Part shown: positions 45,199 through 54,257 of the stretch, piece after piece | Numbering within the stretch: the stretch's first letter is position 1 | Layout of the letters: each line of letters begins with the position of its first letter | Assembly: GCF_003935425.1 (NCBI RefSeq) | Contig: NZ_RHQN01000008.1 | Coordinates: 124,001 to 188,000, forward strand | Reading direction: 5' to 3' | Length of the DNA: 64,000 bases | DNA from: Pseudomonas sp. v388 | GTDB taxonomy: Bacteria > Pseudomonadota > Gammaproteobacteria > Pseudomonadales > Pseudomonadaceae | Notes under the pieces: model-generated | Told to the model about the DNA's origin: nothing | The model's input: only the letters and a program-made list of their open reading frames with translations | The model's database searches: none | Position numbers and translations under genes: made by a program

Positions 45199-46223
45199 GG
45201 GCGCACCTCGTCGGCGTCCAGCACTCGCAACAGGTCGCTTGGCCAGTCCAGCCCGACCGCCGTGCCTTCCTCCAGCGGCGCCAGCCCGTCGTTGCGGCGC
45301 ACCACGGTGACCTCACCGACACCGGTCTGGATGCGGTACAGCCATTGGCTGCCAAGAAAGTAACGGGTCACGATCCGGCCTGACAGCCGACCGCAGCCAG
45401 CCTCCACCAGATCAATCTTTTCGGGGCGCAGGCTCAACGTCAGCGCGCCGTCCCCCGGTAACTGCCGCACCTGCGGGCAGCCGGCACCGTCCAGGTCGCC
45501 GGGCAGCATATTGGCCTTGCCGACGAAGCCTGAGATGAAGCGCGTGCGCGGGTGTTCGTAGAGCTTGTAGGGTTCGTCGATCTGGGTGATGCGCCCGGCC
45601 TGCATGACCACCACGCGGTCGCTGATGGACAGCGCCTCGGCCTGGTCGTGGGTCACCATCAGCGTGGTAATGCCGACCTCGTTCTGGATGCGGCGGATTT
45701 CGAACTGCATCTCTTCGCGCAGGTTGGCATCCAGATTCGACAGCGGCTCGTCCAGCAGCAGGACCGGCGGTTCGATCACCAGGGCGCGGGCCAGGGCAAC
45801 CCGTTGGCGCTGGCCGCCGGACAATTCGCGTGGATAGCGTTCGGCATGCTGGGTGAGGCGCACCAGCTCCAGAACCCGATTCACGCGGGTCTGAATCTCT
45901 GCCTGCGCGATCTTGCGCATCCGCAGGCCGAAGGCAACGTTGTCGGCCACGGTCATGTGCGGAAACAGCGCGTAGCTCTGGAATACCACACCAAGCCCAC
46001 GGGTGCTGGGCCTGGCGTGGGTGATGTCGCGTCCGTCGAGCACGATGCGGCCGTCACTGACGTCGACGAAGCCGGCGATCATTTGCAAGGTGGTGGTTTT
46101 GCCGCAGCCCGACGGGCCTAGCAGGGAGACGAATTCGCCTTGTTCGACAGCCAGGTGGGTGGCGACCACGGCGTCAATGGCGCCATAACGTTTGGAGAGA
46201 CCTTCGAGCTGCAAAAATGCCAT
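45195..46223 (-). CDS. ABC transporter ATP-binding protein (PotA-type)
   Basis: 342 residues. Walker A GPSGCGKTT, signature LSGGQRQRVALARAL, Walker B VLLLDEPLSNLD, then a C-terminal TOBE regulatory domain (LSLRPEKIDLVEAG). It is the first gene of the operon, read away from the IclR gene. A GTG 12 bp upstream is in frame, but ATG 46223 is preceded by AAGGTG at 9 bp. It powers uptake of the compound later oxidised by the downstream dehydrogenase. Confidence 0.93.
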   Translation of the reverse strand: MAFLQLEGLSKRYGAIDAVVATHLAVEQGEFVSLLGPSGCGKTTTLQMIAGFVDVSDGRIVLDGRDITHARPSTRGLGVVFQSYALFPHMTVADNVAFGLRMRKIAQAEIQTRVNRVLELVRLTQHAERYPRELSGGQRQRVALARALVIEPPVLLLDEPLSNLDANLREEMQFEIRRIQNEVGITTLMVTHDQAEALSISDRVVVMQAGRITQIDEPYKLYEHPRTRFISGFVGKANMLPGDLDGAGCPQVRQLPGDGALTLSLRPEKIDLVEAGCGRLSGRIVTRYFLGSQWLYRIQTGVGEVTVVRRNDGLAPLEEGTAVGLDWPSDLLRVLDADEVRP

Positions 46224-46424
46224 GGCTGCTTGCACCTTGTTGTCATGCGCGATGGAACACGCGTGTTGTCATGGGCAGATGCGAAGTGAAGCCATGCAGC
46301 TTGTGGACGTTGGTGCTCGCTCTGGGTCGGCTACCGGTGATTGTTCAAATCGCCCCTGTGGACTCAGATTAGGTCCAGGACTAGGATTCGCTCAACGGGG
46401 AATTTCACTGGTTGATATTTATTT

Positions 46425-46442
46425 TTGAATTCTTTCATTCAA
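46425..46442. promoter_or_regulatory. Palindrome, candidate IclR-type operator
   Basis: TTGAAT-N6-ATTCAA is a perfect dyad in the AT-rich part of the divergent gap. It is 27 bp before the IclR start and about 200 bp upstream of the ABC operon. IclR regulators usually bind such palindromes; this assignment is inference. Confidence 0.4.
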
Positions 46443-46468
46443 TGGATGGCTTGCCGGATTAAACGACC

Positions 46469-47317
46469 ATGAATTCCACTGAGCGGAATAGTGAACATAA
46501 TGACGTCGGAACAGCGGTGGGCGTTGGCGGCGTTTCCCGCCTGTTTGCTGTGCTGCGCTGCCTGGGCGACTGTCCGGAAGGTGGCGAACGCGTCACTCAA
46601 CTGGCCCAGCGAGTCGGGCTTTCCCAACCCACGACCCATCGCCTGTTACGCAGTCTGGTCGAAGAGGGCATGGTCGAGCAGGATCAGCTCAGCAAGCGCT
46701 ACCGGCTGAGCATCGAGTTCTTCGCCTTGGCAGCGAAAGCCGGCAACAGCGGCAACCTGCGGGATCTGGTGCGCCCGAGCCTGTTGCGGCTGTCGGCGTC
46801 GCTGGGGGATTCGTTGTTCTTGCTGGCGCGCAGCGGCTTCGATGCCATTTGCCTGGACCGCAGCGAAGGGCCGTATCCGATCCGCACTTTCACCGGCGAT
46901 ATCGGCGGCCGCGTGGCGCTGGGCGTGGGCCAGGGCAGCCTGGCGATTCTGGCGTTCCTGCCTGAAGAAGAGCGGGAAACCGTGATTCGCTACAACCTGC
47001 CGCGCCTCAAGGATTTTCATCTGTATGACGAAGTGCTGCTGCGCTCAGAGATCGATAACGTGCGGCGGCAGGGCTATGCCGCTCGCAACACCGGCGCGCT
47101 GCCCGGCATGGCCGGGCTTGCCGTGCCCATTCTGGATCGAAGCGGTCGAGCGGTGGCCGCGTTGAGTGTGGCGACCATCAGCGACCGACTGGGTCCGGAC
47201 CGGCTGCTGACCGTCGTGGAACTGCTCAAGCGCGAGGCTGGCGCGGTCAGTGCCCGGATCAACCCGTTCGATCCGTCCCTGCGGCGTCCGAGCCAAGTGT
47301 TCGGGTTGAGTGATTGA
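46469..47317 (+). CDS. IclR-family transcriptional regulator
   Basis: 282 residues. Winged helix-turn-helix from about 25 to 85 (SRLFAVLRCLGDCPEGGERVTQLAQRVGLSQPTTHRLLRSLVEEGMVE), followed by the IclR effector domain (DAICLDRSEGPYPIRTF, GYAARNTGALPGMAGLAVPILDRSGRAVAALSV). It is divergent from the transporter/dehydrogenase operon and is its likely regulator. The ATG lacks a strong ribosome site. Confidence 0.92.
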   Translation: MNSTERNSEHNDVGTAVGVGGVSRLFAVLRCLGDCPEGGERVTQLAQRVGLSQPTTHRLLRSLVEEGMVEQDQLSKRYRLSIEFFALAAKAGNSGNLRDLVRPSLLRLSASLGDSLFLLARSGFDAICLDRSEGPYPIRTFTGDIGGRVALGVGQGSLAILAFLPEEERETVIRYNLPRLKDFHLYDEVLLRSEIDNVRRQGYAARNTGALPGMAGLAVPILDRSGRAVAALSVATISDRLGPDRLLTVVELLKREAGAVSARINPFDPSLRRPSQVFGLSD

Positions 47318-47394
47318 GCGCCATGGAAAATAATTTTTCTGGCGTCATCATATTGTCATATTCATCTCGATTTCTCTGACGATAGCCGCTTGAT

Positions 47395-47421
47395 TAAAGA
47401 AGTACGCCGCCAAGCCGATAG
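47395..47421 (+). promoter_or_regulatory. FliA (sigma28) promoter of the chemoreceptor gene
   Basis: TAAA-N15-GCCGATAG matches the flagellar sigma28 consensus TAAA-N15-GCCGATAA at every position but the last, with exact spacing. It lies 92 bp before the MCP start, as expected for a gene co-regulated with motility. Confidence 0.8.
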
Positions 47422-47513
47422 GCCGGATGAACGACACCCCGTCAGGGTGATTACAGGGAAGTAGCACTACCGTTGGCGCAACGCCGCCGACCTCATTTCC
47501 CAGAGATCTCGTC

Positions 47514-49133
47514 ATGTCCAAATCCTTGCGGCTACAAATCCTTGCCATGCTCAGTGGCAGCCTGGTGCTGATGCTGCTCATCGCCCTGGCCTGTTTCAAC
47601 TTCCTGTCCAACAACGTGCATGCTTACCGGGGACTGCTCCAGGGGCCTGTTCAGGCGTCGCAATTGGTCGACGAGGCCAACCTGCAATTCAAGGTTCAGG
47701 TCCAGGAATGGAAGAACGTTCTGCTGCGCGGTAAAACGGCCACGGAACGCGACAAATACTGGCGTCAGTTCGAGGAACAAGAGCGTCTGGTCCAGGAAAC
47801 CCTGGGCAAGCTCGGTGCATTGCCGAGTATCGACGCGGCTTTGAAAACCCAGTTGCAGACGTTGCAACAGGAACACCGTTCGCTGGGAGCCGCTTACCGG
47901 ACCGGGCGTGATGCGTTCGTCGCCGCCGACGGGGACGCGGCCGCCGGTGATCTGGCCGTCAAGGGCGTAGATCGCTCGACCAGCGAACAGATGGCGGTCG
48001 TGGTCGATCAGTTGCACAAATCCAGCAGCGCTCAATCGGTGGCGATCAGCGCCGATGCCGACCGAACTATCCTGATCGGCATTGTGGTGCTGCTGGTGTC
48101 GGCCGTGCTGGTGGGCTTGCTGACCTTGTGGATGGTGACGCGCAACGTGATTGTGCCGGTCAGCGTGTTGATCGACTACGTTGCCAAGCTGTCGGAAGGC
48201 AAACTGGTAGCCCGCGTCGATATCAACCGTCGTGACGAATTGGGCCGGCTGGCCGCCGCCGCCAACACCCTGCGTGACTTTCTGGCCGACACGTTCACCC
48301 GTCTCAAGAGCAGCAGCGCCGATCTGGACACCGCCGGTGGCGAGCTGAAAGCGATCGCCGCCCTCATGGCCCAAGGCACCAACGAGCAGTTCGAGCGCAC
48401 CGACCAGGTAGCGACCGCCATGACCGAGATGTCCGCCACCGCTCAGGAAGTCGCACGTCATGCCGCCGATGCCGCGCGGGCTGCCGATGAAGCCGATCAC
48501 AGCGCTCAGAGCGGTGAGAAGGTCATGCAATCGACGATTTCCACCATCACCCGGATGCGCAACGAGATTGCCTCCACCGCTGAAGTCATTCAGCGCCTGG
48601 AAAACGACAGCGGCCGCATCGGCAAGGTGCTGGAAGTGATCCGCGGTATCGCCGAGCAGACCAACCTGCTGGCCTTGAACGCCGCCATTGAAGCCGCGCG
48701 GGCCGGGGAAGCCGGGCGTGGCTTTGCCGTAGTGGCCGATGAAGTGCGCACACTGGCGCAGCGCACCGCCGAATCCACCGCCGAGATCAATCAGATCATC
48801 AACTCGGTGCAGACCGGCGCGACCGACGCTGTCCAGGCGATCCAGGGTGGCCAGGCACGCAGTGAAGAAAGCGTCGAGCAGGTGACCCAGGCCGGCGAGA
48901 CCTTGCAGCGCATCACGCTGGCAGTCGAAAACATCCGCGACATGAACCGCCAGATCGCCACCGCCGCCGAAGAGCAGACTTCAGTGGCCGAGGATATCTC
49001 GCGCAACCTGACCGAAATCACCGCCATCGCCACCACCAACCAGGACAATGTCAAGCGCACCCAAGGCGCAAGTCAGGATCTGCATGGCTTGTCGGTTGGC
49101 CTGAATGAAGTGATCTCGCGGCTGGGCGCCTGA
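47514..49133 (+). CDS. Methyl-accepting chemotaxis protein
   Basis: 539 residues. TM1 about 8-29, a helical periplasmic sensor of about 155 residues (four-helix-bundle type), TM2 about 187-207, HAMP, then the cytoplasmic signalling domain with the hairpin tip ([37 protein letters not shown]). The ligand is not deducible. The FliA promoter upstream supports expression with the flagellar genes. It stands alone and has a long, complete C-terminal bundle without a pentapeptide. Confidence 0.95.
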   Translation: MSKSLRLQILAMLSGSLVLMLLIALACFNFLSNNVHAYRGLLQGPVQASQLVDEANLQFKVQVQEWKNVLLRGKTATERDKYWRQFEEQERLVQETLGKLGALPSIDAALKTQLQTLQQEHRSLGAAYRTGRDAFVAADGDAAAGDLAVKGVDRSTSEQMAVVVDQLHKSSSAQSVAISADADRTILIGIVVLLVSAVLVGLLTLWMVTRNVIVPVSVLIDYVAKLSEGKLVARVDINRRDELGRLAAAANTLRDFLADTFTRLKSSSADLDTAGGELKAIAALMAQGTNEQFERTDQVATAMTEMSATAQEVARHAADAARAADEADHSAQSGEKVMQSTISTITRMRNEIASTAEVIQRLENDSGRIGKVLEVIRGIAEQTNLLALNAAIEAARAGEAGRGFAVVADEVRTLAQRTAESTAEINQIINSVQTGATDAVQAIQGGQARSEESVEQVTQAGETLQRITLAVENIRDMNRQIATAAEEQTSVAEDISRNLTEITAIATTNQDNVKRTQGASQDLHGLSVGLNEVISRLGA

Positions 49134-49160
49134 CGCAGTTCCCTGCGGTGGCCACCGGCG

Positions 49161-49249
49161 CGGCGATCCGCCTTGCTGGCGAAGGCGGTTTTGCGGTTCG
49201 TACGCGGCGAATGTATCGGCCGGTTCGCCACCAAGGTGGCTCCTGCAGA
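49161..49249. repeat. REP-type repeat pair
   Basis: Imperfect inverted elements: CCGCCTTGCTGGCGAAGGCGG on the left and CGGTTCGCCACCAAGGTGGCTCCTGCAG on the right. They separate the MCP gene from the convergent methyltransferase gene. Confidence 0.6.
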
Positions 49250-49261
49250 AACGTTTCCGGC

Positions 49262-50224
49262 TTACGCCCAACCGCTGCGTGACTCACCTTCATAGGTGAA
49301 CACCAGCGCCTTGAGCCCGCCGTCTTCGCGGTCGTCCGGGAATTCCGGCGGGTTTTCCAGGCGTTTCTCGAAGCGCAGGCCCGGGGCTTCAATGGCTGTG
49401 TGCCGGATCAGGAAATCAGGCCCTAGCGCAGGGTCATTCATGCAGGCCAGCACCGTACCGTTCTCTTCCAGCAACTCCGGCAGCCGACGCAGCACTCGCT
49501 GGTAATCCTTGTCGAGCATGAAGCTGCCTTTCTGGAAGGAGGGCGGGTCAATGATGATCAAGTCATACGGCCCCATGCGCGTCACCTTGGCCCAGGATTT
49601 GAACAGGTCGTGACCCAGGAAGCTCACCCGGCTCAAGTCATGGCCATTGAGGTGGTGATTCTCGCGCCCGCGATTGAGCGCGGCGCGGGCCATGTCCAGG
49701 TTCACCACATGGTCGGCGCCGCCGGCGATGGCCGCCACGGAAAACCCGCAGGTGTAGGCGAACAGGTTCAGGACGCGCTTGCCCTTGGCCTGCTCGCGTA
49801 CCCAGTCGCGGCCGTAGCGCATGTCAAGGAACAGGCCGCTGTTCTGCTTCTTGCCGAAATCGACCTTGTAGCGCAGACCATTCTCGGTGATCACCCATTC
49901 ATCAATGCTCTCGCCAGACAGCCATTGCACGGTGCTTTGCGGCAGATAGCGATGTTGCAGCAACAGGCTGTGCGCCTGGCTCTGCTGCCATTGCGCGGTG
50001 CGAGTCAGCGCGTGTAACAACGCGGTCAGTGCGGCGAGTTCATCTTCCTGGGGCTGTTTGAACAGCGATACCAGCACCACACCCTGCATCCAGTCGACCG
50101 TGACATGCTCCAGCCCCGGCCAGACACGCCCGCGCCCATGAAACAGGCGTCGGGTGTCGGCGGGTACGTCGGTCAGGGACGTGAGCAGGTGCTGTTGCAG
50201 GGTGGCGAGCGCTTCGGGAGTCAT
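49262..50224 (-). CDS. RlmI-like class I SAM-dependent methyltransferase
   Basis: 320 residues. SAM-binding motif RVLNLFAYTCGFSVAA, acidic ADHVVNLDMA, and the catalytic region DLIIIDPPSFQKGSF, as in rRNA m5C methyltransferases of the RlmI/YccW group. The N-terminal part differs from RlmI and lacks a clear PUA domain. Base or protein substrate unknown. The start has only a weak ribosome site. It converges with the MCP gene. Confidence 0.8.
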   Translation of the reverse strand: MTPEALATLQQHLLTSLTDVPADTRRLFHGRGRVWPGLEHVTVDWMQGVVLVSLFKQPQEDELAALTALLHALTRTAQWQQSQAHSLLLQHRYLPQSTVQWLSGESIDEWVITENGLRYKVDFGKKQNSGLFLDMRYGRDWVREQAKGKRVLNLFAYTCGFSVAAIAGGADHVVNLDMARAALNRGRENHHLNGHDLSRVSFLGHDLFKSWAKVTRMGPYDLIIIDPPSFQKGSFMLDKDYQRVLRRLPELLEENGTVLACMNDPALGPDFLIRHTAIEAPGLRFEKRLENPPEFPDDREDGGLKALVFTYEGESRSGWA

Positions 50225-50314
50225 GACAGGGGTCGGTGATGAAAAGGCCGCACATGGTAAACCTATTCAGGCCGATGAAAATCCCCGCATCGCCGTAAGG
50301 GCGCCAACGCGTTC

Positions 50315-50548
50315 TCAAACAGATGAAGGTTTGGCCCGGACGATCTTCTTGGCCTTGACTTCATCGGCATACGCCTTGAGCTGATCGGCATCGCTGTAGA
50401 GACGATTGACCAGTTGCAGGATCGCGGTGACATCGACTTCTTTCATCTGTGAGGCGAGCTTGAGGATTTCGTCCGCGGTGTTCTCGAGATTCGAGGCCGT
50501 GCCCTTGAGGTGTTTTTTCAGCTCTTGGGTCGACTTGTTGAGGGCCAT
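50315..50548 (-). CDS. Small helical hypothetical protein
   Basis: 77 residues, lysine-rich and helical (TQELKKHLKGTASNLENTADEILKLASQMKEVD), with a basic C-terminus (KAKKIVRAKPSSV). ATG 50548 is preceded by AGGAA. In layout it resembles the 66-residue protein at 24312-24512 and may be a distant paralogue. Function unknown; the basic tail may contact nucleic acid. Confidence 0.6.
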   Translation of the reverse strand: MALNKSTQELKKHLKGTASNLENTADEILKLASQMKEVDVTAILQLVNRLYSDADQLKAYADEVKAKKIVRAKPSSV

Positions 50549-50639
50549 ACATGTTCCTGTGAGCGAAGAAAGCCATGCGCGAAGCATGGCTTCTTCCTTG
50601 CCAACAAGCAAACCGGACCGCAGCGGGTTCAGGGACGTT

Positions 50640-51023
50640 TCAACAGTGCTGGAACGGGCCTTGAAAGGCCAGCCGCTCAGCCATGTGGTGGGAGGCGCGC
50701 TTGACCGAGCCCAACGTGCGTCTGACGCGCAGCCATTCCTGGCGCGCCTGGGCGGATTTGGCCTCGGCCTGTTTTCGGGTTGCCGAGAACGCCGCCCATA
50801 TTTCCGGGGACAAGGTGTTCTGGCTCAAGAGTGAGTAAGCCGATTCGTTGAGGCGCTCGGCTTCGAGGAACAGTCTATTGATATGGGCGACGGCCTGATC
50901 CCAGGTCAGGCCGGTGAGGTGTCTGAATCTGTCGTGCAGCATGCTGAGCTCCCTTTGATCCAGCCCGGCCACAGCCGGGAAGCGTGCAAGGAGCACCTCA
51001 CTCAGCTCCTGCACCGGTTTCAT
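50640..51023 (-). CDS. Hypothetical helical protein
   Basis: 127 residues, mostly helical, beginning MKPVQELSEVLLARFPAVAGL and ending with a basic segment. A GTG 18 bp upstream is open, but ATG 51023 has AGGG at about 8 bp. Context: small minus-strand genes flank it. No domain is recognised. Composition and codon use support a real gene. Confidence 0.6.
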   Translation of the reverse strand: MKPVQELSEVLLARFPAVAGLDQRELSMLHDRFRHLTGLTWDQAVAHINRLFLEAERLNESAYSLLSQNTLSPEIWAAFSATRKQAEAKSAQARQEWLRVRRTLGSVKRASHHMAERLAFQGPFQHC

Positions 51024-51187
51024 GACGAAACCCTGAATCACTTCAGTTCAAGACGACTGCACGCTCAACCGCGACGTCCCATGAATGCGGGATGCTTGCA
51101 TCAAATGCCGTGTCTTTGAACCCCGGAACACGCCCGACCGATGGGCGGTTTTAGCGCAGCAAGCCCGAAACTAAGGGCCGCCAGCCG

Positions 51188-51559
51188 TCAGTCATCGCGA
51201 GTCAGAACCTCCAGCAGCTCTAGCTCAAAGGTCAGGTCGGAGTGGGGCGGGATATGAGCGCCCATTTTGCGCTCGCCGTAGGCCAGGTGCGCCGGAACGA
51301 AAAGTTTGCGTTTACCGCCCACTTTCATGCCCATCAGGCCGATATCCCAGCCCTTGATCACTCGGCCGGTACCGATCACGCACTGGAAAGGCTTGCCGCG
51401 CTGATGCGACGAGTCGAAAACGGTGCCGTCCTGTAGCCAGCCCGTGTAATGGGTGGTGATCAGCGCGCCTTTGACCGCCGCTTTGCCGTCGCCGACATGC
51501 AGGTCGGTCACCTGCAACTGCGGCAGGGTGGGTTCAGGGTTGTTCGAGTCGTCGCGCAT
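51188..51559 (-). CDS. FKBP-type peptidyl-prolyl isomerase
   Basis: 123 residues. FKBP core: VFDSSHQRGKPFQCVIGTGRVIKGWDIGLMGMKVGGKRKLFVPAHLAYG, then HIPPHSDLTFELELLEV. There is no signal peptide, so it is cytoplasmic. It assists cis-trans proline isomerisation in folding. AGGGA precedes the ATG at about 8 bp. Confidence 0.95.
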   Translation of the reverse strand: MRDDSNNPEPTLPQLQVTDLHVGDGKAAVKGALITTHYTGWLQDGTVFDSSHQRGKPFQCVIGTGRVIKGWDIGLMGMKVGGKRKLFVPAHLAYGERKMGAHIPPHSDLTFELELLEVLTRDD

Positions 51560-51626
51560 GGTGGTCGTCCCTATGGATAGCGGGGTGCTTTCTCGCAGAA
51601 AACCGCCGGGCTGACAAGCAGCCCGA

Positions 51627-51656
51627 ACGAAAACGGGGAAGCCAAAGCTTCCCCGT
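51627..51656 (-). terminator. Rho-independent terminator
   Basis: On the minus strand a 10-bp stem ACGGGGAAGC/GCTTCCCCGT with a four-base loop, followed by TTTCGTT. It lies just past the stop of the 94-residue membrane protein gene at 51680. Confidence 0.8.
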
Positions 51657-51679
51657 CAGGTGACGCGAGTCATGCGCGG

Positions 51680-51964
51680 TTACAGCAGGTTCTGTGAACC
51701 GGCGATCATGGCCTGTGCAACAGCCAGCTTCTGCTCTTCGCTGAAACCGTCCCAGACATTGACCTTGGCGAAGTAACCCAGGCCGGCCAGGCAGTAGAGG
51801 CCCAGGGTAAAGACGATGAAGATCGACACGAACGTCCAGCGACCCCGATCGCTCTCACGGGTGAAGTCACGCGAGTAACGCGCTTGCTGCGCATTACGCG
51901 CAAACAGCGACACGGAAAAACGTTTGAACCACTGGAACAGATGAACTACAACAAGCCGCAACAT
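51680..51964 (-). CDS. Small membrane protein, unknown function
   Basis: 94 residues with one central span (WTFVSIFIVFTLGLYCLAGLGYF) and a basic N-terminal segment (HLFQWFKRFSVSLFARN). The frame stays open to a GTG at 52057, but ATG 51964 has GAGG at nine bases. The C-terminal tail is soluble (EEQKLAVAQAMIAG). No family is recognised. Confidence 0.55.
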   Translation of the reverse strand: MLRLVVVHLFQWFKRFSVSLFARNAQQARYSRDFTRESDRGRWTFVSIFIVFTLGLYCLAGLGYFAKVNVWDGFSEEQKLAVAQAMIAGSQNLL

Positions 51965-52096
51965 GGGTAATAGCCTCAATATCAAAAAACAGAGCAGCGC
52001 TTCGACCAGCCGTATCGGCAAGGCGACTCGCAGAGCGCTCGAATCCAGCCGCGGCACCCGGAACAGGGACGCGGAACAAAAGCTGTAAACGCAAAA

Positions 52097-52124
52097 AGCC
52101 CGTCTATGACGGGCTCTTGTTTTT
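52097..52124. terminator. Bidirectional terminator-like hairpin in an intergenic region
   Basis: AGCCCGTC-TAT-GACGGGCT stem. On the minus strand it is followed by TTTT, on the plus strand by CTTGTTTTT. No gene lies immediately upstream in either direction, so it hints at an unannotated transcript in the 52.1-52.6 kb gap. Confidence 0.6.
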
Positions 52125-52411
52125 ATGTTCTGGTCAATGCGCAGCGGTTGGCAGGAGAATTCACAGGAACCTCAGCCGATGCCGCGCTCGACGATATGGA
52201 AATATTTTAAAACATGTGGCGGATGGCTTCTACACTGTGCGGGTGGTCGTCAGACAACCGGTCATACAATTCAGTGCGACATAACGTCGCTGGCGACGCA
52301 TGCCTTCCATTGACTCAAGAGAAGTTTGGTCAACCTTTGTAATACTTTTGCATCGAAGGAAAAACCGGCGCATGTTGTAGGATCACGTCCCACATTAAAT
52401 TTCAGGACCGT

Positions 52412-52651
52412 ATGAATACCCTTCAGGAGCCTCCTTGTTGCTCTGCTACCGCAGTCGCTTTTCCGTACTCACGTCGCTTGCCCTCGAGCGACAGGCCCTT
52501 GCCGATACGCCGCCTCGTCGATTCTCTCCGGCGCGCTGATTCCGGCCCGATCCCGCCAGCCCTATCCGCCGAGCCAGGCCCGGTGACGTACAACTGTGTC
52601 CGCACGAAACCGCGCACTGTCGCTTCCCGTATTGTTCACGAGAATTCATAA
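52412..52651 (+). CDS. Possible leader ORF upstream of the TerC/CBS gene
   Basis: 79 codons, ATG preceded by CAGGACCGT. The TAA stop is only 3 bp before the TerC ATG, which itself lacks a good Shine-Dalgarno. The peptide is Pro/Arg-rich with several PP pairs and no domain, and codon bias is only moderate, so it may be chance or a coupling/stalling leader. Included as a candidate only. Confidence 0.3.
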   Translation: MNTLQEPPCCSATAVAFPYSRRLPSSDRPLPIRRLVDSLRRADSGPIPPALSAEPGPVTYNCVRTKPRTVASRIVHENS

Positions 52652-52654
52652 CCC

Positions 52655-54238
52655 ATGGAATGGATCGCTGACCCCACGGCATGGCTTGGCCTGCTGACTC
52701 TTATCGTGCTGGAACTGGTACTGGGTATCGATAACCTGGTCTTCATCGCCATCCTGGCCGACAAGCTCCCGCCTCATCAGCGCGACAAGGCGCGGGTCAT
52801 TGGCCTGTCGCTGGCGCTGATCATGCGTCTGGGCCTGCTGGCCAGTATTTCCTGGATGGTGACGCTGACCGAACCGCTGTTCGAGGTGTTCGACCACAGT
52901 TTCTCCGGCCGCGACCTGATTATGTTGTTTGGCGGTGTGTTCCTGTTGTTCAAGGCCACCATGGAGTTGCATGAGCGGCTCGAAGGCCATGTCAGCCAGC
53001 GCACCGGTAACGCGACTTACGCGATGTTCTGGCCGATCGTGGCGCAGATCGTCGTGCTCGATGCGGTGTTCTCGCTGGACGCGGTGATCACGGCCGTCGG
53101 CATGGTCGAGCACTTGTCGGTGATGATGATCGCGGTGATCTTCTCGATCGGCTTGATGATGGTCGCCAGTAAACCGCTGACCAAATTCGTCAACAGCCAC
53201 CCGACCGTGATCATGCTGTGCCTGGGTTTCCTGATGATGATCGGCTTCAGCCTGACCGCTGAAGGCCTGGGCTTCCACATTCCCAAGGGCTACCTGTACG
53301 CGGCCATCGGTTTCTCGATCCTGATCGAGATGTTCAACCAGATCGCCCGCAAGCGCCGCAAGACCTCGAATCATGGTCAGCGTCCGCGCCGGGAACGTGC
53401 CGCCCATGCGGTGATGCGTCTGCTGGGTGGTCGTCGCCTTGAAGAGGGCGAAGTCGATGAAGAAATCATCGACATGCTCGAGGGCGACCTGCGCGAAGGC
53501 GACGCCAGCGAAGCGGTGTTCGACCGCCGCGAGCGGATCATGATCAGTGGCGTATTGCAGCTGGCCGAGCGGCCGATCCGCACCATCATGACGCCGCGTG
53601 CCGAAGTGGACTACATCGACCTGCGCGACGATGCGGAAATGGTGCGTACCCGCCTGATGCATTCGTCATACTCGCGGTTGCCGTTGATCGGCGAGGGCGG
53701 GATCGACGAGCCGGTAGGCTTCGTGCACAAGAAGGAACTGCTCAAGGAAATGCTGGCGGGCAACGAGCCCGACCTGCGTCTGCTGTCGCGCAAGGCCGTC
53801 AACTTGCTGGAGAGCTTTTCGATCCTCAACGCCCTGGAACAGATGCGTAAGGCATCGACCCACATCGCGTTCGTGGTCAACGAGTTCGGTGATTTCATCG
53901 GTGTCCTGAGCATGACCGACATTCTTGAATCCATCGCCGGCCAGTTGCCGGACGCCAGCGAGGTTGAAGGTCCGGACATCGTCGCCCAGGGCGACGGCTA
54001 TCTGGTCTCCGGTGCCTTGAACCTGAACCTGATCCGCGAGCGGACCGGTTTTCAGGCCAAGGCCACCGAGGACTACCAGACCATGGCGGGCCTGGTGATG
54101 AGCCTGCTGGACCGTCTGCCGGTGATTGGTGATGACCTGGACTGGCAGGGCTGGGATGTGAAAGTGGTGGGCGTCGAAGAGCGTCGCGTGACCCGCGTCC
54201 TGTTGCAGAAACAGGCCGAAGTCAGCAGCGGTAAGTAG
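52655..54238 (+). CDS. TerC-family membrane protein with CBS and CorC domains (YoaE-like)
   Basis: 527 residues, very close to E. coli YoaE (518) at the N-terminus. TerC membrane domain, about seven spans (1-240), with [13 protein letters not shown]-type segment [15 protein letters not shown] and the second [13 protein letters not shown] block. CBS pair from about 300 to 430 ([29 protein letters not shown]) and a C-terminal CorC/HlyC domain to 527. It is an inner-membrane protein, probably in metal ion handling. The start agrees with YoaE, although the ribosome site is weak. Confidence 0.93.
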   Translation: MEWIADPTAWLGLLTLIVLELVLGIDNLVFIAILADKLPPHQRDKARVIGLSLALIMRLGLLASISWMVTLTEPLFEVFDHSFSGRDLIMLFGGVFLLFKATMELHERLEGHVSQRTGNATYAMFWPIVAQIVVLDAVFSLDAVITAVGMVEHLSVMMIAVIFSIGLMMVASKPLTKFVNSHPTVIMLCLGFLMMIGFSLTAEGLGFHIPKGYLYAAIGFSILIEMFNQIARKRRKTSNHGQRPRRERAAHAVMRLLGGRRLEEGEVDEEIIDMLEGDLREGDASEAVFDRRERIMISGVLQLAERPIRTIMTPRAEVDYIDLRDDAEMVRTRLMHSSYSRLPLIGEGGIDEPVGFVHKKELLKEMLAGNEPDLRLLSRKAVNLLESFSILNALEQMRKASTHIAFVVNEFGDFIGVLSMTDILESIAGQLPDASEVEGPDIVAQGDGYLVSGALNLNLIRERTGFQAKATEDYQTMAGLVMSLLDRLPVIGDDLDWQGWDVKVVGVEERRVTRVLLQKQAEVSSGK

Positions 54239-54257
54239 CGCTCATCCGAGTAAAGCG

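Larger units (their letters stand above)
51965..52654. other. Long divergent intergenic region upstream of the TerC/CBS gene
   Basis: About 0.69 kb between a minus-strand membrane protein gene and the TerC gene. It holds a terminator-like hairpin (52097-52124), several GGA-containing motifs (AGGAGAAT, CAGGAAC, CAGGACC, CAGGAGCC), and a possible leader ORF at 52412-52651. I found no match to the yybP-ykoY manganese riboswitch core that often precedes TerC genes. Confidence 0.5.

Noticed and set aside
43333-45363. Very long plus-strand open frame (676 codons) antisense to the ABC permease genes
   Set aside because: It is rich in His, Gln, Arg and Gly, as expected for the reverse strand of GC-rich coding DNA, and has no domain or ribosome site. 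The minus-strand genes explain the region fully.
52320-52654. yybP-ykoY manganese riboswitch upstream of the TerC gene
   Set aside because: The conserved core segments of that riboswitch were not found in the leader.
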